64,000 nt of DNA from Clostridiaceae bacterium. GTDB taxonomy: Bacteria > Bacillota > Clostridia > Oscillospirales > Acutalibacteraceae. Shown here piece after piece: positions 1 through 7,424 of the stretch (position 1 is the stretch's first letter; the number at the start of each line of letters is the position of its first letter). A model generated the notes under the pieces. The model made no database searches. It was not told where the DNA came from and saw only the letters and a list, made by a program, of their open reading frames with translations. A program made the position numbers and the translations under genes. Location: the NCBI GenBank assembly GCA_904501755.1, contig CAJGBV010000001.1, forward strand, positions 62,001 to 126,000. The letters are read 5' to 3'.

Positions 1-86
1 GTCAGTTTTTTGAAAATAAAACCAATAACCGCACCAAATACCGTAGCGCCCCCTACACCGAGAGCCGTTATTAATACAAGTTCCAT
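1..86 (-). CDS. ZIP-family metal transporter, N-terminal fragment
   Basis: This is a partial minus-strand gene whose ATG lies at 86 and which runs off the window edge. The visible 28 residues start MELVLITALGVGGATVFGAV and continue into a hydrophobic segment ending in FKK. Clostridial ZIP-family divalent metal (zinc) transporters typically begin with this ITALGVGGAT-type first membrane helix. Only the first helix is visible, so substrate and completeness cannot be judged. The family call rests on resemblance of this one segment. Confidence 0.6.
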   Translation of the reverse strand, partial: MELVLITALGVGGATVFGAVIGFIFKKL

Positions 87-151
87 TAAAATTCATCTCA
101 CTATTTTTTATCACCTGTAAATTCTATCAAATACCTTAAAATATGTCAACA

Positions 152-586
152 TTAAAGAATAAGTTCCATAGAAATATGTACAACGTTTTCTTCAACAAAC
201 TCGTCTGATACACATTTGAAGCCCATTTTTTCATAAAAACCTACAGCCTGTTTTTGTGAGTTAAGGCATATTTTATTACACAAAAGAGCATTTTTAGCAT
301 AGTCAATAGCCTTTTCCATAAGAATTCTTCCATAGCCTTTGCCCTTATAGGTTGTTAAAACTCTTCCGATATGAACACATTTTTTATCATTCACATCATA
401 ATAGAGCCTCATATAAGCGATTATGTTTTCTTCCTTTAAACACAAGTGATAGCAACTATAATCCGTACCGTCCATATCCTGACAGTTCATTTTAAGTTCT
501 ACTATAAAAACCTGTGAGCGCACCTTTAAAATTTCATATAACTCAAACGTATTAAGCTCATCAAATTTTTTGACTGTAAATTCCAT
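152..586 (-). CDS. GNAT family N-acetyltransferase (ElaA-like)
   Basis: Predicted acyl-CoA-dependent N-acetyltransferase of about 144 residues. The N-terminal half carries the ElaA-type signature (ELYEILKVRSQVFIVE followed by QDMDGTD), then the GNAT acetyl-CoA loop appears as GRVLTTYKGKGYGRILM and the late strand as AVGFYEKMGFK. I chose the ATG at 586 because an AGGTGG ribosome site lies 5 bases upstream; a longer reading frame to 616 lacks one. The substrate is unknown. It is a lone gene between the ZIP fragment and the cyclophilin terminator. Confidence 0.85.
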   Translation of the reverse strand: MEFTVKKFDELNTFELYEILKVRSQVFIVELKMNCQDMDGTDYSCYHLCLKEENIIAYMRLYYDVNDKKCVHIGRVLTTYKGKGYGRILMEKAIDYAKNALLCNKICLNSQKQAVGFYEKMGFKCVSDEFVEENVVHISMELIL

Positions 587-682
587 ATCAACCACCTGTG
601 TCATTTTATCATACAATCCTTTATCCTACAACAACAAATATGGCAACGATTAAAATGATTATTTCCGATAACTAACAAAACA

Positions 683-704
683 AAAACTCCCTCACGGGAG
701 TTTT
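683..704 (-). terminator. Hairpin terminator downstream of the cyclophilin gene
   Basis: The inverted repeat aaaactccc-tcac-gggagtttt lies directly after the minus-strand cyclophilin stop. The minus strand continues TTTTG TTTTG, a weak U-rich tail. Confidence 0.65.
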
Positions 705-708
705 CATC

Positions 709-1302
709 TTATAAAACTTCAATATCAATGCCCAGAATGGATATTTCTTCTACGGGCTTATCGTTTGCACCTGTTTTTGCGTTTGCTATCGCATCAACTA
801 CATCCATACCGTCAGTAACCTGTCCAAAAACGCTGTGACGATAGTCAAGCCAAGGAGTTCCGCCCAATTTCTCATAAGCCTCTACACATTCAGGCGGAAA
901 ATTATCAGGAAGCTGTTTCATCTGTCCTATCATATTCGCAGGAACACTGTCTGCCTGTACAATAAAGAACTGACTGCCGTTTGTGTTGGGACCTGCATTA
1001 GCCATACAGATAGCACCTCTGTAGTTATGAAGCTCGGGAGTAAACTCATCCTCAAAGCTTCTGCCCCATATACTTTCACCGCCCATACCTGTGCCTGTTG
1101 GGTCGCCGCCCTGAATCATAAAGTCTTTAATAACACGGTGGAATATAATACCATTATAGTAACCGTTCTTTGAGTGTGTAACAAAATTTTCAACAGTTTT
1201 GGGTACTTCTTTGCCGAACAGCTTCAATGTTATATCCCCCATTGTTGTATGCATTATTGCTACAGTATCGCCTTTTTCGGCTTTGCTTAACTGCTTTAAC
1301 AT
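709..1302 (-). CDS. Peptidyl-prolyl cis-trans isomerase, cyclophilin type
   Basis: Cytoplasmic cyclophilin that catalyses cis-trans isomerisation of X-Pro bonds. The sequence shows the standard cyclophilin core: FHRVIKDFMIQGGDP, then GGESIWG, a FEDEF segment, then CMANAGPNTNGSQFFI, and a C-terminal HSVFGQVTDGMDVV. There is no signal peptide, so it should be cytosolic. Two in-frame ATGs exist: 1311 has GAAAGG directly against it, while 1302 has the same site at 9 bases, so 1302 is preferred; the difference is three residues. It is transcribed alone, divergent from nrdR. Confidence 0.93.
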   Translation of the reverse strand: MLKQLSKAEKGDTVAIMHTTMGDITLKLFGKEVPKTVENFVTHSKNGYYNGIIFHRVIKDFMIQGGDPTGTGMGGESIWGRSFEDEFTPELHNYRGAICMANAGPNTNGSQFFIVQADSVPANMIGQMKQLPDNFPPECVEAYEKLGGTPWLDYRHSVFGQVTDGMDVVDAIANAKTGANDKPVEEISILGIDIEVL

Positions 1303-1377
1303 AAATTTCATCCTTTCAAGTTCTGATTTACCTCTATTTTATCACATTTTTTATGCATTTCAATAGTTAATTTTTCC

Positions 1378-1406
1378 TTGCAACTTACTATATGTTGTGT
1401 TATACT
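1378..1406 (+). promoter_or_regulatory. Sigma-A promoter for nrdR
   Basis: TTGCAA (1378-1383), a 17-base spacer and TATACT (1401-1406), 33 bases before the nrdR ATG. No obvious NrdR box was seen here. Confidence 0.6.
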
Positions 1407-1439
1407 AAAAAATAATTATGTGAAAATGGGTGAAATGTT

Positions 1440-1892
1440 ATGAAATGTCCTTATTGTAGCTTTGAAGAAAGCAAGGTTGTTGACTCCCGTCCCACCGATG
1501 AAGGCGAAAAAATCAGAAGACGAAGAGAATGTCTTAAATGCGCAAAGCGCTTTACTACCTATGAGCTTGTAGAAAGCCTTCCCATTATAGTTATAAAGAA
1601 AGACAAATCAAGAGAGCCATTTAAACGCGAAAAGCTTTTAAACGGTCTTCTTCGTGCCTGCGAAAAGCGTCCCGTTACTTTGGGTGCTCTTGAAACCCTT
1701 ATTGATGAAATTGAGCTTTCTATTCAAAACAGCCTTGACAGAGAGGTTACCTCCGTACATATCGGTGAAATGGTAATGGATAAGCTTAAATTTGTGGACG
1801 AGGTTGCCTATGTTCGTTTTGCATCGGTTTACCGCCGTTTCAATGACATTTCGTCCTTTATGGAAGAGCTTAAGCAATTTACTCAAAAATAA
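1440..1892 (+). CDS. nrdR: Transcriptional repressor NrdR
   Basis: NrdR represses ribonucleotide reductase genes in response to ATP/dATP. The N-terminal zinc ribbon is complete: CPYC at residues 3-6 and CLKC near 31-34, preceded by the SRPTDEGEKIRRRREC signature. An ATP-cone domain follows (about residues 49-139). At 150 residues it has the usual length. gltX starts 13 bases downstream, so the two are probably cotranscribed from the promoter at 1378-1406. No ribonucleotide reductase gene is in the window. Confidence 0.97.
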   Translation: MKCPYCSFEESKVVDSRPTDEGEKIRRRRECLKCAKRFTTYELVESLPIIVIKKDKSREPFKREKLLNGLLRACEKRPVTLGALETLIDEIELSIQNSLDREVTSVHIGEMVMDKLKFVDEVAYVRFASVYRRFNDISSFMEELKQFTQK

Positions 1893-1905
1893 GCGAGGAA
1901 TCACT

Positions 1906-3558
1906 ATGCAAGATAATATTAAAATGGCGGAGCTTTTGCTTCCGCATATTGATAAAACACCCGATTATTACGAAAATCTTTATCCCGAAAGAAATCTTAA
2001 AGAGGGTGCAAGGGTTACACGTGTCGCTCCAAGTCCTACCGGCTATCTTCATATAGGCACACTGTTTACCTCCCTTGTAAACCGCATTGCCGCCACCAGC
2101 AGTGAGGGTATTTTCTTTACCCGAATTGAAGATACCGATAAAAAAAGAGAAATCGAAGGTGGTATCGAGAACATTATAGACGGTCTTAACCGTTTCGGCA
2201 TTACCATTGACGAAGGTTTCGTAAGTGGTACTGAGGAAAAGGGAGATTACGGTCCCTATCAGCAAAGCAAACGTGCCGAGATTTATCAGACCTATGTTAA
2301 AGAACTTATCCGTCAGGGTCTTGCTTACCCCTGCTTCTGCACCTCTGAAGAGCTTGAAGAAATAAGAGCCCAACAGGAGAAAGATAATATCCGTACAGGC
2401 TATCACGGAAAATGGGCTGTTCACAGAAACATTACTTTCGAAGAGGCTAAAGAGAAAGTTGATGCAGGTCTTCCTTTTGTTATTCGTCTCAAATCTCCCG
2501 GAAGTGAAGAAAATAAGGTTATATTTGATGATATGATAAAGGGCAAAATAGAAATGCCCGAAAATGATGAGGATTTCGTTCTTCTTAAGTCCGACGGCAT
2601 TCCTACCTATCACTTCGCCCATGCTATAGACGACCATCTTATGCACACTACCGTTGTTATGCGCGGGGACGAATGGATTTCCTCTGTACCTAAACACATT
2701 CAGCTCTTTAGGTTGCTCGGCTTTAAAGTACCAAAATTCGCCCACGTTTCACCCATTATGAAACTAGACGGCGGTGCAAAGAGAAAAATTTCCAAAAGAA
2801 AAGACCCTGAGGCTGCAGTTCATTTCTTTATTGAAGAAGGCTTTGATGCACTTTGTGTTGTAGAATATCTTATGACCATAGCCGCTTCGGACTTTGAAGA
2901 TTTCAGAAGAGCTAATCCTGATAAGCCTTATACCGAGTTCAAATTCAATTTAAAGAAAATGAGCGTTTCGGGTGCTTTGTTTGATGAAAACAAGCTTATT
3001 GATGTCAGCAAAAATGTTGTTTCTAAAATGTCGGGACAGGAGGTTAGTGAGAAAATCACTAACTGGGCAAAAGAATTTGATACTGAATTCTATGCGCTTC
3101 TCAGCAAAGATGAAAATTACACTAAAGCAATTTTCTCAATAGACCGAGATTGCGCAAAGCCACGCAAAGATATTGCAAAATGGAAGGAAGCAAAGGACTA
3201 TGTTTCCTATTTCTTCGAGGAACTCTTCACACCCGATTATACACTCCCCGAAAACATAGAAAAGCAGGATGCAAAGGCTTTCCTTACAGAATACAAGTCG
3301 GTTTATAATGAAAGTGACGACAAACAGCAATGGTTTGACAGAATAAAAGAGCTTTGCCCTGCCCTTAATTTTGCTGCAGAAACAAAAGCTTATAAAGCAG
3401 ACCCCTCTGCTTATAAGGGTCACGCAGGTGATTTATCCACCGTTCTTCGTATTGCAATTACAGGCAGAAGAAACACACCGGACCTTTGCAGTATAATGAA
3501 GGTTTTAGGCAAAGATAAATGTATGGAGAGAATTGACAGAATAATATCTGTTCTTTAG
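1906..3558 (+). CDS. gltX: Glutamate--tRNA ligase
   Basis: Class I aminoacyl-tRNA synthetase charging tRNA-Glu, about 550 residues. The HIGH region reads APSPTGYLHIGTLF (about residues 41-54) and the KMSKS region reads RKISKRKDPE. A GAGG site 7 bases before the ATG at 1906 decides the start; the open frame extends upstream into nrdR but without support. The sequence begins NIKMAELLLPHIDKTPDYYE, typical of a longer clostridial GluRS subtype. glnS follows 10 bases downstream, so discriminating GluRS activity (rather than tRNA-Gln mischarging) is plausible. Confidence 0.95.
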   Translation: MQDNIKMAELLLPHIDKTPDYYENLYPERNLKEGARVTRVAPSPTGYLHIGTLFTSLVNRIAATSSEGIFFTRIEDTDKKREIEGGIENIIDGLNRFGITIDEGFVSGTEEKGDYGPYQQSKRAEIYQTYVKELIRQGLAYPCFCTSEELEEIRAQQEKDNIRTGYHGKWAVHRNITFEEAKEKVDAGLPFVIRLKSPGSEENKVIFDDMIKGKIEMPENDEDFVLLKSDGIPTYHFAHAIDDHLMHTTVVMRGDEWISSVPKHIQLFRLLGFKVPKFAHVSPIMKLDGGAKRKISKRKDPEAAVHFFIEEGFDALCVVEYLMTIAASDFEDFRRANPDKPYTEFKFNLKKMSVSGALFDENKLIDVSKNVVSKMSGQEVSEKITNWAKEFDTEFYALLSKDENYTKAIFSIDRDCAKPRKDIAKWKEAKDYVSYFFEELFTPDYTLPENIEKQDAKAFLTEYKSVYNESDDKQQWFDRIKELCPALNFAAETKAYKADPSAYKGHAGDLSTVLRIAITGRRNTPDLCSIMKVLGKDKCMERIDRIISVL

Positions 3559-3568
3559 GAGATAAAAA

Positions 3569-5251
3569 ATGGAAAACGAAATTAAAACAAACGAAGTTAT
3601 AGAAAAACCATCTAACTTCATTTACGATTTTATTGATAAAGACTTGGAAGAAGGGGTATATGACCGCGTTCAGACCCGTTTTCCTCCTGAGCCAAACGGT
3701 TATCTGCATATAGGTCACGCAAAGGCTATCTGTATAGATTTTTCTACTGCCGAAAAATACGGTGGTATCTGCAATCTTCGCCTTGATGACACTAACCCCA
3801 CCAAAGAGGATACCGAATATGTAGAGGCTATTGAGGAGGATATTAAGTGGCTTGGCTTTAACTATGCCAATGTTTACTATGCCTCTGACTATTTTGATTA
3901 TATTTACGAATGTGCTTTAGCTCTTATAGACAAGGGACTTGCTTATGTTGATGAGCTTACTCCCGATGAAATAAGGGAGTACAGAGGCACCCTTACAGAG
4001 CCGGGTAAAGAAAGTCCCTTTAGAAACCGTCCTATCGAGGAAACCAAGGACCTCTTTGCCCGTATGACTGCAGGAGAGTTTGAAAACGGCTCTCTTGTAC
4101 TCAGAGCAAAAATTGATATGGCATCCCCCAACCTTAATATGCGTGACCCCATTATCTATAGAGTTATGAAAGCTCATCACCACAGAACAGGCGATAAATG
4201 GTGTGTATATCCTATGTACGACTTCGCCCATCCTCTGTCTGATGCAAAAGAGGGCGTTACCCACTCCCTTTGTTCTTTGGAATTTGAAAACCACCGTCCT
4301 CTTTATAATTGGTTTTTACAGGCACTTGAGATAAAGATGCCTCCAAGACAGATTGAGTTTGCAAGAATGAATGTTAATTATACATTAACCAGTAAGCGTA
4401 AATGCTTAAAGCTTGTAAATGACGGTCTTGTTTCGGGCTGGGACGATCCTCGAATGGCAACCATCTGCGGTATGAGAAGAAGAGGTTATCCTGCACAGGC
4501 TGTACGTGCTTTTGTTGATAAAATCGGTGTTTCAAAGGCTTACAGTGTTATTGACTATGCACTTCTTGAATCCTGTGTAAGAGATGAGCTTAATATTAAC
4601 GCTCCTCGTACTATGGCGGTTTTAAAACCATTAAAGGTTGTTATTGATAACTACCCTGAGGATAAAACCGATTTGATTGAGGTTGAGGTAAACCCCAATA
4701 AACCCGAAATGGGCAAATACACCGTTCCCTTTACCAAAAACCTTTATATTGAGACAGACGACTTTATGCTCAACCCTCCCGGTAAATATTTCAGACTTTG
4801 CCCTGAAAAAGAGGTTCGCCTTAAGGGTGCATACTTCGTTAAATATGCTTCTCACGAAACAGATGAAAACGGCAATATAACAGTTGTTCACTGCACCTAT
4901 GACCCCGATTCTTTCGGTGGTGAAACACCTGACGGCAGAAAGGTTAAAGGAACGCTTCACTGGATAAGCGCCGATAACTGCTATGATGCAACCGTTCGTC
5001 TTTATGACAGACTCTTTAATGTAGAAAACCCCTCTGATGAAGAAGGCGTTTCTTCCTTTGCCGATAATCTTAACCCCACTTCTCTTGAAGTATTAGAGGG
5101 CTGTAAGGTTGGTAAGGATATTAAGAAAGCAAAGACAGGAGACCGCTTCCAGTTTATGCGTCAGGGTTATTTTGCAATTGACCCCGATACAAACAGTGAA
5201 AGTATTGTTATAAACCGTATTGTTGCCCTTAAAGATTCTTTTAAGAAGTAA
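3569..5251 (+). CDS. glnS: Glutamine--tRNA ligase
   Basis: Class I synthetase directly charging tRNA-Gln, 560 residues. The N-terminal catalytic core has FPPEPNGYLHIGHAKAI (HIGH motif) and the GlnRS-specific region YPMYDFAHPLSDA; the KMSKS loop appears as LTSKRKCLKL, lacking the usual Met. The C-terminal half holds the two anticodon-binding beta barrels. The ATG follows a TAGGAG site that overlaps the gltX stop. Many Firmicutes lack GlnRS and use the GatCAB amidotransferase instead, so a gltX-glnS pair says this organism has the direct route. Confidence 0.96.
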   Translation: MENEIKTNEVIEKPSNFIYDFIDKDLEEGVYDRVQTRFPPEPNGYLHIGHAKAICIDFSTAEKYGGICNLRLDDTNPTKEDTEYVEAIEEDIKWLGFNYANVYYASDYFDYIYECALALIDKGLAYVDELTPDEIREYRGTLTEPGKESPFRNRPIEETKDLFARMTAGEFENGSLVLRAKIDMASPNLNMRDPIIYRVMKAHHHRTGDKWCVYPMYDFAHPLSDAKEGVTHSLCSLEFENHRPLYNWFLQALEIKMPPRQIEFARMNVNYTLTSKRKCLKLVNDGLVSGWDDPRMATICGMRRRGYPAQAVRAFVDKIGVSKAYSVIDYALLESCVRDELNINAPRTMAVLKPLKVVIDNYPEDKTDLIEVEVNPNKPEMGKYTVPFTKNLYIETDDFMLNPPGKYFRLCPEKEVRLKGAYFVKYASHETDENGNITVVHCTYDPDSFGGETPDGRKVKGTLHWISADNCYDATVRLYDRLFNVENPSDEEGVSSFADNLNPTSLEVLEGCKVGKDIKKAKTGDRFQFMRQGYFAIDPDTNSESIVINRIVALKDSFKK

Positions 5252-5261
5252 GGTATAAAAA

Positions 5262-6008
5262 ATGACGATAGAGAAAATTTACGAATTTTTAGAAGAAAAA
5301 TTTCCTGTAAATACTGCTGCAGATTTTGATAATTGCGGTTTTCTTATCGGCGACAAAACAGCAGACGTAAAGTCTGCTGTTTTAGCGTTGGACTGCACAG
5401 AAAGTGCAGTAAACCTTGCAATAAAAACAGGTTCAAATCTTATAATCACCCATCATCCTGTGATTTTCGGCGGTGTTAAAAACATAAAAAAGGGCGATAT
5501 TATACATACCTTAATCGAAAACTCAATTTCGGTTATTTCTATGCACACTAATATGGATATCGGTAAAAACGGTGTTAATGATGCTCTGTGCAATGCTTTA
5601 GAGCTTGTTAATATTAAACCCCTTAATACAAGGGAAGGCTTTACTATACGCACAGGTGAGCTTTCATCTGAGCAGACAAGCGACGAATTTGCCGATTTTG
5701 TTAGCAAAAAACTAAACACCCACATAAAATATGTAGGTTCAAATCAAATCAGAAAAATTGCAGTTTGCTCAGGCTCAGGCAGTGATTTTCTCTTTGATGC
5801 AATAGAAAACGGCTGTGATGCTCTTGTTACAAGCGAGGTCAAACATCATCTTTTTCTCGAGGCAGACAGGCTGAATTTCACTCTTATTGATGCAGGCCAC
5901 TTCCCCACCGAAGATGTTGTTATTGAGCCTCTGCGCCGTATGCTAAGTAAAAAATTCCATGAGGTAAATTTCATTACCGACCATTACTGTCCAATCAAGG
6001 TGTTATAA
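5262..6008 (+). CDS. Nif3-like dinuclear metal centre protein
   Basis: Member of the Nif3/YqfO (DUF34) family of 248 residues. Metal-ligand motifs are visible: ITHHPVIFGG in the first third, MHTNMD shortly after, and DAGHFPTE near the C terminus. The family forms hexameric toroids with a dinuclear metal site; a GTP cyclohydrolase-like role has been proposed but the cellular function is not settled. It starts 11 bases after glnS. In Firmicutes Nif3 is often paired with trmK, but here trmK is 15 kb away. Confidence 0.92.
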   Translation: MTIEKIYEFLEEKFPVNTAADFDNCGFLIGDKTADVKSAVLALDCTESAVNLAIKTGSNLIITHHPVIFGGVKNIKKGDIIHTLIENSISVISMHTNMDIGKNGVNDALCNALELVNIKPLNTREGFTIRTGELSSEQTSDEFADFVSKKLNTHIKYVGSNQIRKIAVCSGSGSDFLFDAIENGCDALVTSEVKHHLFLEADRLNFTLIDAGHFPTEDVVIEPLRRMLSKKFHEVNFITDHYCPIKVL

Positions 6009-6011
6009 ATT

Positions 6012-6968
6012 ATGTCAGAATTACTTTCTAATTTCGGGGCTGTTGCCTCACAGGTTTTTGTTTTATTTCTTCTTATTGCCGTAGGCTTTATCTGCGGTAA
6101 AACTAAATTAATTGACGATACTATCTCTAAAGGTCTTTCGGACTTGGTTTTATACTTTGCCACGCCTGCTGTAATTGTCAGTTCTTTTATCCGTCCCTTT
6201 GAAGAGTCAATGCTTGTTAAATTTATAATAGCCTTTGCTATTTCCACAGTTTTTCATATTATATCGGGCATATTGGCTTTCGTTTTAATAAGGAACAAGA
6301 ATATTGATTCACGACTTGTAGGTCAGTTTGGTATAATTTTTTCAAATGCGGGATATATGGCTTTACCTCTGCAAAAAGCAATACTTGGTGACTTGGGTGT
6401 ATTTTTTGGCAGTGCCTATGTAGCGGTATTCAATATTATCCTTTGGACTGTGGGACTTGTTTTTATGGGCGGAAAGGATACAAAGATAACCGCTAAAAAG
6501 CTGTTTTTTAACCCGGGTGTAATGGCTACTGTTATCGGACTTGTAATTTTTTTAACTAACAGTGCAAATATTATTCCCTCTCCTATACAGAGTGCCGTAA
6601 TACATATCGGCAATCTTAACACTCCCGTACCTATGATAATCATAGGATATTATCTCTCAAAATCTAAAATTATCTCCGCTATTACCGACAGCCGTATATG
6701 GCTTCCCATTACAACACGTCTGATTTTCTCCCCCTTAGTATCTCTTGTTCTTCTAATGCTTCTGCAGATGTCACCCCTTAGAATTGAAAACACAATAGCG
6801 GTCTCCTGTATAGTTGCAGTCAGCGCTCCCTGTGCAGCAGTAACAACTGTATTTTCCGCAAAATATAACCGTGATACAGCACTTTCCGTAAAGCTTGTGT
6901 CGGTTTCAACTCTACTTTCCATTATAACAATGCCATTGTTTGTAGCTTTAGCACAACAAATACTCTGA
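6012..6968 (+). CDS. AEC family transporter (auxin efflux carrier-like)
   Basis: Integral membrane carrier of 318 residues with about ten hydrophobic segments in two halves, as in the AEC/bile-acid:sodium-symporter fold family. Recognisable pieces are the N-terminal LFLLIAVGFICGKTKLID and SNAGYMALPLQKAILGD in the first half. Characterised relatives export organic or amino acids, but the substrate cannot be read from sequence. It starts 3 bases after the nif3 stop and is the last gene of the nrdR-gltX-glnS-nif3 run, followed by a strong terminator. Confidence 0.9.
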   Translation: MSELLSNFGAVASQVFVLFLLIAVGFICGKTKLIDDTISKGLSDLVLYFATPAVIVSSFIRPFEESMLVKFIIAFAISTVFHIISGILAFVLIRNKNIDSRLVGQFGIIFSNAGYMALPLQKAILGDLGVFFGSAYVAVFNIILWTVGLVFMGGKDTKITAKKLFFNPGVMATVIGLVIFLTNSANIIPSPIQSAVIHIGNLNTPVPMIIIGYYLSKSKIISAITDSRIWLPITTRLIFSPLVSLVLLMLLQMSPLRIENTIAVSCIVAVSAPCAAVTTVFSAKYNRDTALSVKLVSVSTLLSIITMPLFVALAQQIL

Positions 6969-6974
6969 TAAATG

Positions 6975-7005
6975 AAAATCGGTCACTATTGTGACCGATT
7001 TTTTA
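6975..7005 (+). terminator. Rho-independent terminator after the AEC gene
   Basis: Perfect 11-bp stem aaatcggtcac-tatt-gtgaccgattt followed by TTTT; it ends the nrdR-to-AEC transcription unit. Confidence 0.9.
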
Positions 7006-7064
7006 ACCATTTTTTCCTGTTATACGTTCAAACATTAGTATACAAACAATTTTTTTGCCACTGT

Positions 7065-7200
7065 GTAGGGCGGTGCCTTGGTGCCGCCGTATATAACAAG
7101 CTTTATGCTGTTATCTAAGCCTTCACCTTGAGGGGAAGGGGGACCGCGTACGCGGTGGATGAGGTGTAGCCGTCAGAACGACGGCGTTATATAACGAATC
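7065..7200. repeat. Structured intergenic repeat with several small hairpins
   Basis: A GC-rich, non-coding patch in an otherwise AT-rich gap. It contains ggcgg...ccgcc (about 7070-7088), cttcaccttgaggggaag (7121-7138), the perfect palindrome accgcgtacgcggt (7143-7156), tggatgaggtgt (7156-7167) and gccgtc-agaac-gacggc (7169-7185). The order of modules (aagccttc-ccttgaggggaag, variable small hairpin, ggatgaggtg) matches from memory a dispersed element common between genes of gut Clostridia. I cannot count copies elsewhere in this genome. Confidence 0.65.
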
Positions 7201-7345
7201 GACACAAGGGGACGGTTCTATTGTGTCCTTCATTTTGTATTTCATAAAGCTTTTCTCCTTTATTTAATTTTTTAAAAAATTCAAAATGTTTTTCTTCTAT
7301 ACCCATCGGACTCACTTCTTTCAATTTTTTCATCCATATTATACC
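7123..7345 (-). other. Orphan promoter, leader and truncated gene start running into repeats
   Basis: On the minus strand there is a TATAAT box (7343-7338), then the 20-base motif GAAAGAAGTGAGTCCGATGG (7322-7303), a possible leader ORF starting at 7306, and an AAAGGAG site before an ATG at 7245. The frame from 7245 (MKYKMKDTIEPSP...) runs straight through the hairpins at 7227-7201 and 7200-7123 and stops after 40 codons, so it is not a normal protein. The same promoter-leader layout precedes the secreted lectin-protease gene at 14838. This looks like the preserved front end of a lost paralogue. Confidence 0.5.
7201..7227. repeat. REP-like palindrome gacacaa...ttgtgtc
   Basis: Seven-base inverted arms gacacaa/ttgtgtc enclose ggggacggttc. 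A related sequence with the same acacaaggggacg core is found at 10999-11032. Similar palindromes accompany REP-associated tyrosine transposases in Firmicutes; no such transposase is in the window. Confidence 0.55.
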
Positions 7346-7382
7346 ATTTTATATTGTTGTAAATTCCAACTTGCGTCATAAC

Positions 7383-7423
7383 AAAAAATAGTCATTATCA
7401 CCAAGGATAACGACTATTTTTTT
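7383..7423 (-). terminator. Rho-independent terminator of serS
   Basis: The stem aatagtcgttatc / gataatgactatt (one G-U pair) sits immediately after the serS stop, with a run of T on the minus strand. Confidence 0.85.
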
Positions 7424-7424
7424 A

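Larger units (their letters stand above)
6969..7424. other. Gene-free 456-base gap
   Basis: It holds the AEC terminator, the structured repeat (7065-7200), the REP-like palindrome (7201-7227), the orphan promoter-leader (7245-7345) and the serS terminator. No intact gene was found on either strand. Confidence 0.8.

Noticed and set aside
1879..2745. 288-codon minus-strand open frame opposite gltX
   Set aside because: It is antisense to clear GluRS coding sequence, has a low-complexity hydrophobic translation, and lacks a recognisable domain or ribosome site.
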